Positions 24,366 through 34,064 of a DNA stretch of 64,000 nt are shown piece by piece (within the stretch, counting starts at the first letter, position 1; the number at the start of each line of letters is the position of its first letter). Source of the DNA: Pantoea sp. alder81 (GTDB lineage: Bacteria > Pseudomonadota > Gammaproteobacteria > Enterobacterales > Enterobacteriaceae); the NCBI RefSeq assembly GCF_020179835.1, contig NZ_JAIUDA010000013.1:1-64000 (forward strand), given 5' to 3'. Made by a program: the position numbers and the translations under genes. The notes under the pieces are model-generated. The model saw only the letters and a program-made list of their open reading frames with translations, did no database searches and was not told the origin of the DNA.

Positions 24366-25844
24366 TCAGTGAGCGTTGGTAACCAGATAACTATCTAGCC
24401 TTATCAACGCGATCACATATTTCGGCAACGCGTCCAGTAGCGATGGCAAATGGATAGTCTCGTCAGCACCGTGTGGCAATCCGTGGCCCTCGGGTAAAAA
24501 GTCTGGCGTGTTTGCCGCAGTTTTCCGGTAGCCAGGACCAAAGGTGATGGCGTTCGGTAGCCTCTTCGAATGCGTTACACCGCCCATCGCATAAGGACGA
24601 TCGTCATTTCCGGTGGTGTCATTCCACACTTGCTGCAGCAGAGAAATCACCGGGTGAGATGTCGGCAGGAAGAACGGTGCTACATCGCGCCAATCGGGAT
24701 CAAGCGTAATGGTGGTGCCGGCTAACTGCTGCTGCAACATTTCGACGATCTGCTCTCCACGCCACGAAACAGGATAACGGATATCGCAATCAATACTCAG
24801 CGTTTCGGCGTACTGGGTGTACCACAGGCCCGCGTTCAGCGTCAGTTTGCCGGATTCCGCATCTTCCAGTGCCAACCCGGCACTCTCGCCATACGGTGAA
24901 GCAAACAGCTGCACCAGCGTTTCTGCCAGTTGACGTTCGTGAGCGCCCAATAATTCCAACTCGATCAACGCCGCGAGCAGCACTTGCGTAGCATTCAGCG
25001 TGCCGTCTGGGAAGGCGGCATGCCCACCGTTGCCGCGCGCTTCCAGCGTGAAAGCGCCGCCATTTTCAGGTTTGATGGACACAGCGGGTGCGGTAATTCC
25101 CTCTAGCAGCGCCAGCTTTTCACTGACGGCATGCCCATTACCCTTGGCAATCCGCACGCTGGCGAAATCTGGCACGCTATTACTGGCCGATCCGGCAACA
25201 ATATCCGCCAGCACACCAGACTCCGAGACATTCAGAGTAAAACTGAGTTGCCCTTTTTGCGCATTGTTTACCGGGAACATGCCATCGGTGACGATCGAAT
25301 ATTCGGGTACCGGGCCATGCTCTGCGAACCACGCCATATCGGCCATGTTGGTTTCTTCAGCCAGACCATAAACGATGCGCAGATTGTGATGCAGTGGGAT
25401 GTTGAGATCGCGAATCAGCTTTAACAAATAGAAATTCAGTACGCCGGGCCCTTTGTTATCGGCGACGCCGCGCCCAATGACAAAATCACCGTGCCGCGTT
25501 AGCGCAAAAGGCGGGAAGGTCCAGTTATCGCCCGCTGGCACGACATCCAGATGGTTAATTAGCCCGATATCGCGTGCGTGATCGCCATAAATCACCGAAC
25601 CGGCATAACCTTGGTGCTGCTCGGTTTTGAAACCTGCCTGCTCAGCCTGCTCTAACACCTGCTGCAAAATTTGCGCGCACTCAGTGCCAAAGGGCGCGCC
25701 TGGCGCTGCACGATCGACGCGGCTTATGCTGGGAATCGCAATCCATTGGGCCAAATCATCGGTTAATGCGGCACGGTGATCCGCGATCCATTGCTGAATC
25801 TGCGGCAACAGCGCGCTTTCCTGAGGTGATAACAACGCGGACAT
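24366..25844 (-). CDS. M20-family metallopeptidase (dipeptidase/deacylase-like)
   Basis: Zinc-dependent amidohydrolase of the ArgE/DapE/PepV family, 492 residues, close to PepV length. Metal ligands are visible: GLINHLDVVPAG (His and Asp), GRGVADNKGP (bridging Asp) and GLAEETNM (general base Glu and metal Glu); late HPVISLLQQVWNDTTG and PEGHGLPHGADETIHLPSL carry the last His. A lid domain lies in the middle. AAGGAG stands before the ATG. It is divergent from hyuA-hyuB with a 210-base spacer, and members of this family include N-carbamoyl amino acid hydrolases, so it may act on the ring-opened product of the HyuAB reaction. That link is inference. Confidence 0.88.
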   Translation of the reverse strand: MSALLSPQESALLPQIQQWIADHRAALTDDLAQWIAIPSISRVDRAAPGAPFGTECAQILQQVLEQAEQAGFKTEQHQGYAGSVIYGDHARDIGLINHLDVVPAGDNWTFPPFALTRHGDFVIGRGVADNKGPGVLNFYLLKLIRDLNIPLHHNLRIVYGLAEETNMADMAWFAEHGPVPEYSIVTDGMFPVNNAQKGQLSFTLNVSESGVLADIVAGSASNSVPDFASVRIAKGNGHAVSEKLALLEGITAPAVSIKPENGGAFTLEARGNGGHAAFPDGTLNATQVLLAALIELELLGAHERQLAETLVQLFASPYGESAGLALEDAESGKLTLNAGLWYTQYAETLSIDCDIRYPVSWRGEQIVEMLQQQLAGTTITLDPDWRDVAPFFLPTSHPVISLLQQVWNDTTGNDDRPYAMGGVTHSKRLPNAITFGPGYRKTAANTPDFLPEGHGLPHGADETIHLPSLLDALPKYVIALIRLDSYLVTNAH

Positions 25845-26054
25845 AAAGGTTCTCCTTCAATTTATGCACAACATAAAACATTCCACCGCGTTGGCTTAGA
25901 CGCATTTGCGCGAACCATTGCTATCACACAGCTAAGCGCAGCTTCATGCGCATTCCAGCAAAGCTTAGTCATTTTTGTTGCTCGTATTGCACGGCAAAGC
26001 AACGGAGATTAACTCCTTATTACGCTAAGTCACCAGTAATGCAGGAGAATTAAG
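25845..26054. promoter_or_regulatory. Divergent promoter region of M20 peptidase and second hyu operon
   Basis: The spacer holds the ribosome sites of both genes, and CTAAGC (25932-25937) facing GCTTAG (25963-25968) at some distance. GCAAAGCTTAG at 25958-25968 also occurs in the promoter region at 13653-13663. Confidence 0.4.
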
Positions 26055-28112
26055 GTGGATAACAGCCGCGCAGCCGGAGCAACAGTCGGCGTGGATGTCG
26101 GTGGAACCTTTACCGACTTTGTTTTATTTGATCCGCAACGCCAGCAACGCTTTTTTCATAAACAGCCCAGCACGCCCGCCGATCCCGCGCTGGCGGTGAG
26201 TGACGGGCTGCGCGCCGTGCTGCTGAAAAGCGGTCTGCCCGCCAGCGCGTTATCACTGGTGTTGCACGGTACCACGTTGGGCCTCAACGCCATTATTCAG
26301 CGACGCGGCGCCGACATTGCGCTGGTTATCAGCACAGGTTTTCGCGATGTGTTGGAAATCGCGCGTGCACGTATGCCGTCCTCTTTTGATTTTCATGCTG
26401 ACCGCGAACCGCCTTTTTTACCGCGTCAGCGCGTGCTGGAGATCCCGGCGCGCTTTAGCCCCACCGGAGACGTGACGCAGTGGCCTACTGATGCTGAGCT
26501 GGCAACGGTGGCGTCCGAGGTTTTGCAACTCAACGTCAGCGCGGTGGCTTTGGTTACCATCAACGGGTATGCCAATCCATCGCGCGAAGCGGAACTGGCA
26601 AGCACACTGGCGGCAAAATTAGGCGATTTGCCGGTGCTCTCTTCGGCGCAGCTGTGGCCGGAGATTCGTGAATATGAACGCACACTAGTGGCCGGGTTGA
26701 ATGCCTATATTCAGCCGCTGATGCAGCGCTACTTTAACCGGCTAAGCGATTTGCTGGCGCAGCAGGCAATTGACGTTCCCTTACTGATCACCGCCTCCAA
26801 TGGCGGTGTGCTACCGCTGGACGCTGCGCAACAGCGGCCAGTGGACACCTTGCTCTCCGGGCCGGCATCGGGCGTGATGGCTGCGGCACATCTGGCATCC
26901 GGTACAGGCTTTTTCTCCTTCGATATGGGCGGAACCAGCAGCGATATCTCCCTGTCGGAACAGGGCGAAATCGAACGAGTCAACCGCACTGAGATTGGCG
27001 GCCTGCCGCTGATTCTGCCGGTAGTGGGCGTCTCGGCAATTGGTGCCGGCGGCGGCTCCATCGTGCATATTGATGATTTCGGCATTCTCAAAGTCGGGCC
27101 AGCAAGCGCGGGCGCCGATCCGGGCCCGGTTGCTTACCAACGTGGCGGCACGCAGCCCACGCTTACCGATTGCTACCTGGTGAGCGGCATCTTATCCGCT
27201 GACGCAGCGCTGGCAGGCACCATCACGCTGGATCATGATGCAGCGCATCGCGCACTGAGCGCGTTGGGTAAACCCTTGGGTCTGGATGCCGAACAGGTGG
27301 CGAACGGCGCTATTGCAGTAGCAACGGCGCAAATGGCAACTGAACTGAACAAAGCACTGGCGCAGCGCGGACTTACCGCCGATGGCTTGACGCTGATTCC
27401 CTTTGGCGGCGCGGGACCTACGCACGCCAACTTCTTCGCTGAAGAAGCGGGGATCAATTGCATTCTGGTGCCGTTGCGTCCCGGGACTTTCTGCGCAGAG
27501 GGCGCGATCAGCGCCGACATCCGCCGCGACTTTGTGCGCAGCCTGCGCCTTAACGTCACGCCTGAAAGCTACGGCAAAATCGCCGCTACCGTTGCGGAAC
27601 TGGATCAGCTGGCACAGATGTGGTTTGCCGAACAGGCCAGCCGCCTCAGCGATCGCGCCCATTACCGGGTAGAAGCGGATATGCGTTATGCCGGGCAAGC
27701 GTACGAACTCAGCGTCAGTCTCGGCAGACCGGTCAGCATCACGCATCCACTTTTGCTGGAACGTTTTCAACAACTTCATCAGCAGCGTTATGGCTTCAAC
27801 ACGCCCGATGCGGCCATTGAACTCACCACGCTGCGCCTGTCCCTGAATGCCGCGCTGCCACGTCCGACGGATACACCCATTAACGCCATAACTAAGCTTG
27901 ATGAGTCACGTTCGCGCCCACTTTATCTGCGAGGAACTTGGGTGAATGCGCGTATCTGGCAGCGCATCAACATCGACGAGCAGATCCACATCGACGGCCC
28001 GGCGGTGATTGAACAAGAGGATACCACCACGCTGATTTTGCCTGGCTGGTCGGCGCACGCCGATGTCAGCGGCAACCTGCTAATCGCACGTCTAACGGGA
28101 GACGCATCATGA
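26055..28112 (+). CDS. hyuA: Hydantoinase/oxoprolinase subunit A (second copy)
   Basis: Subunit A of the hydantoinase/oxoprolinase family, 685 residues. It starts at GTG (26055) with AGGAG seven bases before; the actin-like motif GVDVGGTFTDFVLFDP follows at about residue 12. Other marks are LVLHGTTLGLNAIIQRRGAD, then WPEIREYERTLVAGLNAYIQ, LLITASNGGVLPLD, LLSGPASGVMAAAH, FFSFDMGGTSSDISL and VSAIGAGGGSIVHID. It overlaps hyuB by ATGA. The block FDMGGTSSDIS differs from FDMGGTTAK in the other two copies of this window, consistent with a separate subfamily. It leads a six-gene unit that ends with a complete ABC importer. Confidence 0.92.
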   Translation: MDNSRAAGATVGVDVGGTFTDFVLFDPQRQQRFFHKQPSTPADPALAVSDGLRAVLLKSGLPASALSLVLHGTTLGLNAIIQRRGADIALVISTGFRDVLEIARARMPSSFDFHADREPPFLPRQRVLEIPARFSPTGDVTQWPTDAELATVASEVLQLNVSAVALVTINGYANPSREAELASTLAAKLGDLPVLSSAQLWPEIREYERTLVAGLNAYIQPLMQRYFNRLSDLLAQQAIDVPLLITASNGGVLPLDAAQQRPVDTLLSGPASGVMAAAHLASGTGFFSFDMGGTSSDISLSEQGEIERVNRTEIGGLPLILPVVGVSAIGAGGGSIVHIDDFGILKVGPASAGADPGPVAYQRGGTQPTLTDCYLVSGILSADAALAGTITLDHDAAHRALSALGKPLGLDAEQVANGAIAVATAQMATELNKALAQRGLTADGLTLIPFGGAGPTHANFFAEEAGINCILVPLRPGTFCAEGAISADIRRDFVRSLRLNVTPESYGKIAATVAELDQLAQMWFAEQASRLSDRAHYRVEADMRYAGQAYELSVSLGRPVSITHPLLLERFQQLHQQRYGFNTPDAAIELTTLRLSLNAALPRPTDTPINAITKLDESRSRPLYLRGTWVNARIWQRINIDEQIHIDGPAVIEQEDTTTLILPGWSAHADVSGNLLIARLTGDAS

Positions 28113-30139
28113 AACTGGATGCCATCACCCTTGAAATTCTCAATCAAAAACTCACGGCCCTTACCGAAGAGATGTGCCACATCCTGCAGCGCACCGGACG
28201 CACGCTGTACGTGAAGGAAACCGCCGATTTTTGCTGCGCGGTGGCCGATTTACAGGGACGCTTCTTTGCCTATCCGAAAGGCATTGGCGTCTCGGGTTTT
28301 GTTGGGTTGAATGCGCTAACCGCGATTCAGGCGGTCGGCGAGGTGGCGCCCGGCGACGTCATTCTGACTAACGATCCCTGGCGCTCGCGCGGGCTGGCGA
28401 CGCATCTGCCGGATTTGCAGGTGCTGGCGCCATGGTTCATCGACGGCGAATTGGTGGCGTGGGGCTGGGCTTTCTTACACGCCTCCGACGTTGGCGGGCG
28501 CGTGCCAAGCAGCATCTCGCCGACCAATAGCGATATCTATCAGGAAGGGCTGCAAATTCCACCGGTTAAGCTGCTGCGCGCGGGTGAACTCAATCGCGAT
28601 GTGATGAATATTCTTACCGCCAACAGCCGCACGCCGGATGCGATTAGCGGCGATATTCAGGCGATGCTGGCCGCGCTGAATGCCGGTCGCGATCGCCTCA
28701 ATCGCATCGTGGCGCAGCATGGTGTACAGAACGTGGTTCAGGCGCAGCAGGATTTGCAGGCTTACTCGGCCAGACGCGCGCGCCAGGTGTTGCGCCGCAT
28801 TCCCGACGGCATTTATCAGTTTGAAGATTACCTTGATGACGCCGCAGGCAGCGGCTTGCCGGTGAGGCTCGTCATCACCGCCACCTTCAACGATGGCAGC
28901 GTACATCTTGACTTCACCGGTAGCGATGCGCAGGTAGCCGCAGCAATCAATATTCCCAGCCACGGCGATCCACATGCGTGGCTGACGCTGCGCATGCTGG
29001 CGCTGGTCTGCACGCTGGATAAAGGCGTGCCGCTAAATGCCGGTTTACTCGCGCCGGTGACCCTGTTTGCGCCCGCTGGCTCGCTGGTCAATCCGCATTA
29101 TCCTGCAGCGGTTGGCGTACGTCATGCAGCAGCGGTTCGTGTCAACGATCTGCTGAACGGCTTGCTGGCTCAGCCTTTGCCTGACGTCATGCCCGCCGCC
29201 AGCGGTGGCACTATCATTCCGCTGGTGATTGCCGAAGTTGCGCGCAATGGCCGCGAACAGAACGTGCAGGTGATTGAACCGATGGTCGGTGGCGGCGGGG
29301 CGCGCTTTGGGCGCGACGGCATTGATGGGCGCGACAACAGCATCTCAAATCTGGCCAATAATCCGGTGGAAATGGTGGAAGCGGAAACCCATATCGAAAT
29401 CCGCCAGTACGCGCTGCGACCGGATTCTGCTGGTGCAGGAGAGTGGCGAGGCGGCATGGGTCAGCAGATCCGTGTGCGCATTCTGCAGAATGACAGCACG
29501 CTGCTGGCGCGTGGCATGGAGCGCATGCTGTTTCAGCCGTGGGGCGTGCAGGGCGGCCAGCCGGGTCAATCCACCACGCTGACGCTCAATCCTGATGTCT
29601 CTGGCGGTGAATCACTCGGCAAGATCGATCTACTGAGCGTCAACGCCGGTGATGAAGTGCTGCTGCAAACACCTGGTGGTGGCGGTTGGGGCGATCCCTT
29701 CAAGCGCGATCCGCTGGCGGTGCAGCGTGATGTCGATAACCATTTGCTGAGCCACGCACATGCGGCGCAGCACTATGGCGTAGTGTTTACCGATAAGGGC
29801 ATTGATGCGGCGGCCACCGCCGCCTTGCGCAGCGAGCCGCGAGCGGTGTCATCTTCATTCGGTGAGGCGCGCAAGAACTGGCAGGCGCTGTTTGATAGCG
29901 ATCTGCTGACGCGTCTCAATCAGCTGCTTTATTCACTCAGTCCGGCTGAACGCCAGCGATATCGTTCAGCGGTATTTGCCGCCGCGTTATCGCAGTTACC
30001 GGCAGATTTTCCCCGTTCAACTTATCCAGATACCGCGCCTGCACGCCAGGCGTTTGCCGATGCGCTGCGCGCGCTGGAAAGTGAATTTTCAGCGTCACTA
30101 ACATCAATACCTGGAGAGGTTCATGCGCCTATTAAATAA
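28109..30139 (+). CDS. hyuB: Hydantoinase/oxoprolinase subunit B (second copy)
   Basis: Subunit B, 676 residues, more than 100 longer than the other two copies. The family core has LQRTGRTLYVKETADFCCAV, then GDVILTNDPWRSRGLATHLP, RPDSAGAGEWRGGMGQQIRV and LLQTPGGGGWGDPFKRDPLA. The extra length is C-terminal, after the PGGGG block (from about residue 530: SHAHAAQHYGVVFTDKGIDA and a helical tail), and may hold a regulatory or docking part. The 3' end overlaps the binding-protein start by 17 bases, in another frame. The residue REYER-type environment of the catalytic core cannot be assigned to hydantoinase or oxoprolinase activity by eye. Confidence 0.9.
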   Translation: MKLDAITLEILNQKLTALTEEMCHILQRTGRTLYVKETADFCCAVADLQGRFFAYPKGIGVSGFVGLNALTAIQAVGEVAPGDVILTNDPWRSRGLATHLPDLQVLAPWFIDGELVAWGWAFLHASDVGGRVPSSISPTNSDIYQEGLQIPPVKLLRAGELNRDVMNILTANSRTPDAISGDIQAMLAALNAGRDRLNRIVAQHGVQNVVQAQQDLQAYSARRARQVLRRIPDGIYQFEDYLDDAAGSGLPVRLVITATFNDGSVHLDFTGSDAQVAAAINIPSHGDPHAWLTLRMLALVCTLDKGVPLNAGLLAPVTLFAPAGSLVNPHYPAAVGVRHAAAVRVNDLLNGLLAQPLPDVMPAASGGTIIPLVIAEVARNGREQNVQVIEPMVGGGGARFGRDGIDGRDNSISNLANNPVEMVEAETHIEIRQYALRPDSAGAGEWRGGMGQQIRVRILQNDSTLLARGMERMLFQPWGVQGGQPGQSTTLTLNPDVSGGESLGKIDLLSVNAGDEVLLQTPGGGGWGDPFKRDPLAVQRDVDNHLLSHAHAAQHYGVVFTDKGIDAAATAALRSEPRAVSSSFGEARKNWQALFDSDLLTRLNQLLYSLSPAERQRYRSAVFAAALSQLPADFPRSTYPDTAPARQAFADALRALESEFSASLTSIPGEVHAPIK

Positions 30140-31196
30140 CAAGAAAGTCCTGCTCACGCTGATGGGCATACTGATTAGTGGTGCGGCAAGCGCAGCTGAA
30201 ACTTCGGACTCGGTGATCGTCGGGGTTTACGGCGGTGACTGGGAGAAAAATATCCGCGCATCCGGTCTGGAGCAGTTTGCTAAGGATAATCACCTCAAGC
30301 TGACCGTAGTGCCAGGCGCGGATGCCGAATGGTTCGCCAAATTACGTGCCGCCAAAGGTCGCCGTTCGCCGTATGACGTGGTGGTGTTCCAGCCCGATAC
30401 CGTGCAGCGCGCGCAGGCAGCAGGTTTGCTGCAGCCTCTTAATGATAAAGATATCCCCAACCTGAACAATTTGTATAAAAGCGTGCAGTCGCGCTTTGTT
30501 TATGACAATCAAACCTACGCCGCCGCGTTCAGCCTCGGCCAGCTCGGCCTCGCTTATCGCAGCGATTTGGTGAAAACCCCGCCGAAAAGCTGGCTCGACT
30601 TGTGGAACCCAGAATACAAAGGCCACGTGGCGATTTCATCGCCGACCTACGCTGCCGGTTTGCAGTTCTTCGCAGGCCTGGTCCACGCGTTAGGCGGCGA
30701 GCTCAATCAACCCGCTGCGGTCGATAAAGCCTTCACCAAACTGGCAGAACTGCGCGGCAACGCGGTAGCTTTCCCGGACAGCCCGGGCGCGATTCAAACC
30801 CTGTTGGAGCGAGGCGATGCGTGGGTAGTGCCGTATTGGGATGGCCGCGTGTTTGCGCTGAAGCAGCAAGGCATGAAAGTTGATTTCGTTTATCCGTCCG
30901 ACGGCCCTGTTGTGGGTGCAGCGAACTGGGTGATTCCTAAAGGCGCGCCAAATCTCGCCAACGCCTATAAAGTCGTTAACGCCATGTCTGCACCCGAAGT
31001 GCAGAAAGCCTTCTCGGATAAATCACTGTATGGCATGACTAACAAGGACGTGCAGTACAGCGACAACCTTAAGAAACAAGTGAAAGTAGGCGAAGAGGCA
31101 TACAGCAAACTGATCTGGATTGACTACAGCACCGCCACGCCGCAGTTGGCGGACTGGACGCGTCGGTGGAGCCAGGCGCTGGGTGGTGCGAAATGA
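30123..31196 (+). CDS. Periplasmic binding protein, polyamine/iron type (PotD-like)
   Basis: Family-1 extracellular receptor, 357 residues. Residues 1-24 are a Sec signal (RLLNNKKVLLTLMGILISGA, cleaved after ASA). The mature start VIVGVYGGDWEKNIRASG is typical of PotD/spermidine-type or iron-type receptors; further blocks are YDVVVFQPDTVQRAQAAGLL, then FSLGQLGLAYRSDLVKTPPK and VVGAANWVIPKGAPNLANAY. The ATG has GGAGAGG upstream, inside the end of hyuB, and the 3' end overlaps the ATPase gene by ATGA. It is the receptor of the four-gene importer; linkage to hyuAB and an M20 enzyme suggests a cyclic amide or amino-acid derivative as ligand. Confidence 0.9.
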   Translation: MRLLNNKKVLLTLMGILISGAASAAETSDSVIVGVYGGDWEKNIRASGLEQFAKDNHLKLTVVPGADAEWFAKLRAAKGRRSPYDVVVFQPDTVQRAQAAGLLQPLNDKDIPNLNNLYKSVQSRFVYDNQTYAAAFSLGQLGLAYRSDLVKTPPKSWLDLWNPEYKGHVAISSPTYAAGLQFFAGLVHALGGELNQPAAVDKAFTKLAELRGNAVAFPDSPGAIQTLLERGDAWVVPYWDGRVFALKQQGMKVDFVYPSDGPVVGAANWVIPKGAPNLANAYKVVNAMSAPEVQKAFSDKSLYGMTNKDVQYSDNLKKQVKVGEEAYSKLIWIDYSTATPQLADWTRRWSQALGGAK

Positions 31197-32275
31197 GTTC
31201 AGTCGTCATTGACGGCGTAGCGCGGCAGTTTGATAACCACCGCGCCCTGAATGACGTCAGCATCACCATCGAGCAGGGCGAGTTTTTCTCCCTGCTCGGG
31301 CCGAGCGGCTGCGGCAAAACCACTTTGCTGAATATCATCGCTGGATTTTTGTCGCCGAATAACGGACGCGTGTTGATAGGTGGCAAGGATGTCACTGCGC
31401 TACCGCCTTATCAGCGCCACATCGGCATGGTGTTCCAGAACTACGCGCTGTTTCCTCATTTGAGCGTGGGCGATAACGTCGCATTCGGACTGAAGGTGCG
31501 CAAAGTGTCACGGGGCGAACAGCAGCGCCGTGTCACTGAAGCGCTGAAGCAGGTGCGACTGGACGGATTGGCGCAGCGCATGCCGCATCAGCTTTCGGGC
31601 GGTCAACAGCAACGCGTGGCGATTGCGCGCGCGCTGGCGATTCAACCTCAGGTGCTGTTGCTGGATGAACCGCTGTCGAACCTCGATGCGCGCCTGCGCA
31701 AGGAGATGCAAGACGAACTGCGCGCGTTGCAGCAGCGCGTCGGCATCACCACAATTCTGGTGACGCACGATCAGGAAGAGGCGCTCACACTGTCGGATCG
31801 CATCGGCATTCTCGGGCAAGGCGAACTGCAGCAGATTGGCTCGCCAGCCGCACTGTATCGCCAACCGTCGAATCGCTTTGTCGCTGAGTTTGTTGGACAG
31901 GCAAATCTGTTCCATGTCACCGCGCAGAATGGGCTTTATCATGCGCGCGATCACTTTGTTGCCGCCGGTGCAGGGCTGCAACTGGCCGCCACGCAACCGG
32001 CAACCGTCTCATCGTTGCTGATTGTGCGGCCGGAGCGCGTGCAGTTCTCCACCGAGCCGCAGCAATTAGCCAGCAACGGCAGCGTTGCCAACGTGAAAGA
32101 GGTGAGTTTTGCCGGTGCAACCTTGCGCCTGTTGTGTCTGCTGCCGGGCGGCGGCGAGATCCGCGTTCAGCCCGCAGAAGCGCATTTTTCACAGCTTCCC
32201 GCGCCGGGTGATCGCTGTTATTTGTACTGGCAAGCTGCGGATGTCATTGTGCTGCCCGCGCAGGAAAGAGCCTGA
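31193..32275 (+). CDS. ABC importer ATPase, PotA/FbpC type
   Basis: ATPase subunit, 360 residues. Walker A GPSGCGKTT is at 36-44, the Q-loop is GMVFQNYALFPHLSV, the signature LSGGQQQRVAIARAL, Walker B VLLLDEPLSNLD, and the switch His is in LVTHDQEEA. The C-terminal half is a TOBE-type regulatory domain (LLIVRPERVQF), as in PotA. I start at the ATG at 31193, which overlaps the receptor stop by ATGA; an in-frame GTG at 31166 would lengthen it by nine residues without homologue support. It overlaps the first permease gene by one base (TGATG). Confidence 0.92.
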   Translation: MSSVVIDGVARQFDNHRALNDVSITIEQGEFFSLLGPSGCGKTTLLNIIAGFLSPNNGRVLIGGKDVTALPPYQRHIGMVFQNYALFPHLSVGDNVAFGLKVRKVSRGEQQRRVTEALKQVRLDGLAQRMPHQLSGGQQQRVAIARALAIQPQVLLLDEPLSNLDARLRKEMQDELRALQQRVGITTILVTHDQEEALTLSDRIGILGQGELQQIGSPAALYRQPSNRFVAEFVGQANLFHVTAQNGLYHARDHFVAAGAGLQLAATQPATVSSLLIVRPERVQFSTEPQQLASNGSVANVKEVSFAGATLRLLCLLPGGGEIRVQPAEAHFSQLPAPGDRCYLYWQAADVIVLPAQERA

Positions 32276-33141
32276 TGAAGATCGCAACGCGCAATCTGTT
32301 TCCCTGGCTGCTGCTGACGCCATCGTTACTGTTTCTGCTGCTGTTTTTGCTGGTGCCGCTGCTCTTGTTATTCGACCAAAGCCTGACTAACGTCGATAGC
32401 CTGCTCAATCCGTTGCCGGGTTACAGCCTGGCGCAATATGTAACGGTGTTTGCCGATCCGCAGTATCTGCACGCGCTCTGGACCACGTTGTGGGTCTCGC
32501 TGCTTACCGCCGCAATTACCGTGCTAATGGCGTGGCCAGCGGCGTGGTTGCTGGTGACGACGCAGCGACGCGGCTGGCGCACGCTGCTGTATGTCATTCT
32601 GATTTCTCCGTTGCTCACCAGCGTGGTGATCCGCACCTTCGCGTGGATTGTGTTGCTGGCGCAGAACGGTTTAATCAATGGCTTCCTGTTGTTTACCGGC
32701 TTAATTCCTCAACCGCTCAGCCTGTTATGGAACATGAATGCGGTGATCATCGCCTATGTGCAAGTGATGCTGCCATTTGCTGTGCTGCCGTTGATAACTT
32801 CACTGAACGAAATCGCGCCTTCGCTGCGGTTGGCGGCGATGAGTCTTGGTGCGACGCCAGCGATGACCTTTCGCCGCGTGGTGTTGCCTTTGACGCTGCC
32901 AGGCATGCTGACCGGTTTCATCATCGTTTTCTCCCTTGCTGCGGGGAGCTACATCACGCCGTTGCTAATTGGTGGGCGCTTACAGCCGCTACTGCCGATT
33001 GCCATTTATCAGCAAGCGATGCAGATCGCCAACCTACCGCTGGCAGCGGCGCTGTCATTGACTTTGCTGGTGATGACCTTGATTGTCGCCGGCATTGCGG
33101 GTGCGTTTCTGAAACGCTGGGAGAAGAAAAACCATGGATAA
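32275..33141 (+). CDS. ABC importer permease, PotB type
   Basis: First membrane subunit of the importer, 288 residues with six membrane segments. The long N-terminal helix LLLTPSLLFLLLFLLVPLLL is followed by a periplasmic loop and the permease core; LRLAAMSLGATPAMTFRRVV, then LPLTLPGMLTGF, is the EAA coupling motif. Its start codon lies within TGATG shared with the ATPase stop. The final residues overlap the next permease gene by eight bases. Family members are always paired with a PotC-type subunit, as here. Confidence 0.9.
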   Translation: MKIATRNLFPWLLLTPSLLFLLLFLLVPLLLLFDQSLTNVDSLLNPLPGYSLAQYVTVFADPQYLHALWTTLWVSLLTAAITVLMAWPAAWLLVTTQRRGWRTLLYVILISPLLTSVVIRTFAWIVLLAQNGLINGFLLFTGLIPQPLSLLWNMNAVIIAYVQVMLPFAVLPLITSLNEIAPSLRLAAMSLGATPAMTFRRVVLPLTLPGMLTGFIIVFSLAAGSYITPLLIGGRLQPLLPIAIYQQAMQIANLPLAAALSLTLLVMTLIVAGIAGAFLKRWEKKNHG

Positions 33142-33940
33142 TACGCAAAGCTTGTCACAACGGCTGACGCAGTTTGGCGTGACGCTGGCGGGCATGGTCA
33201 TCTACGCCTTTTTGGCGCTACCGGTGTTGGTGATTGTGCTGTCGGCGTTTAGCCCGGAACCTTATCCGCAGTTCCCGCCGCAGGGATTTTCGCTACGCTG
33301 GTTTAGCGCGCTGTTGCAGGATGACGGCTGGGTAGCATCCTTGTGGATTAGCGCATTGCTGCTGGTGGTTGTCACGCCGGTCACCGTAGTGCTCGGCACT
33401 TTTGCCGCCTGGTCGCTGGCGCGGCTAGAGTTTCGCTATCGCGAGGCATTGCAGGCTTTTATCCTGTCGCCGCTGATGATCCCGCAAGTGGTGCTGGGCA
33501 TTGCGCTACTCTATGTGCTGACGGCGGCAGGTATAGCCGGAATGATCAGCGGGCTGGTGATAGGACATATCGTGGTGGCGCTGCCGTATGTAGTGCGCAC
33601 CGTTAGCGTGAGTCTAGCGGCGATGGATAAGCGGCTTGAAGCGGTGTCGATGAGTTTGGGCGCGGGGCGCTGGTATACGTTTCGCCATGTCACGCTGCCG
33701 CTGATTAAGCCCGGCATTCTAGCCGGTGCTGTATTTGCAGCGGTGACCTCGTTTGGTGAAGTATCAGTGAGTCTGTTTCTCAGCGCACCAGACACCATCA
33801 CCGTACCAGTTCGGGTTTTTAACTATGTCGATCAGACGTTCGACCCAACGGTGAATGCTATTTCGGTGATTTTCATTATCTTCGCAGTGCTAATTTTAAT
33901 AGTGATTGAGAAAACGATTGGGCTGGTGAAGTTAAGTTAG
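33134..33940 (+). CDS. ABC importer permease, PotC type
   Basis: Second membrane subunit, 268 residues with six membrane segments. Marks are LPVLVIVLSAFSPEPYPQFP, then QGFSLRWFSALLQDD, typical of PotC, and the EAA motif LEAVSMSLGAGRWYTFRHVT, then LPLIKPGILAG. It is the last gene of the hyuA-hyuB-importer unit. No good terminator follows; the weak CCGCC/GGCGG pair after the stop is too short to call. The importer therefore has all four subunit types in one operon, unlike the split first system. Confidence 0.9.
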   Translation: MDNTQSLSQRLTQFGVTLAGMVIYAFLALPVLVIVLSAFSPEPYPQFPPQGFSLRWFSALLQDDGWVASLWISALLLVVVTPVTVVLGTFAAWSLARLEFRYREALQAFILSPLMIPQVVLGIALLYVLTAAGIAGMISGLVIGHIVVALPYVVRTVSVSLAAMDKRLEAVSMSLGAGRWYTFRHVTLPLIKPGILAGAVFAAVTSFGEVSVSLFLSAPDTITVPVRVFNYVDQTFDPTVNAISVIFIIFAVLILIVIEKTIGLVKLS

Positions 33941-34064
33941 CTGGCTAATCATATCGCCGCCGCTCTAAAGAAATGGCGGGATTGCTTACGGATAAGATAA
34001 TAAATATTTCGAAGAATGCTCCGCTTCAAAAAGTGGTGAGGGGGGAAGTTACGGGGGAATGTTT

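Noticed and set aside
27192..27779. A 195-codon frame on the minus strand inside the second hyuA
   Set aside because: Shadow of a GC-rich coding region with all HyuA motifs on the plus strand; rich in His, Arg and Gln and without a family.
33941..34000. Terminator after the potC-like gene
   Set aside because: The only pair is a 5-bp CCGCC/GGCGG stem with a long loop and no T run.
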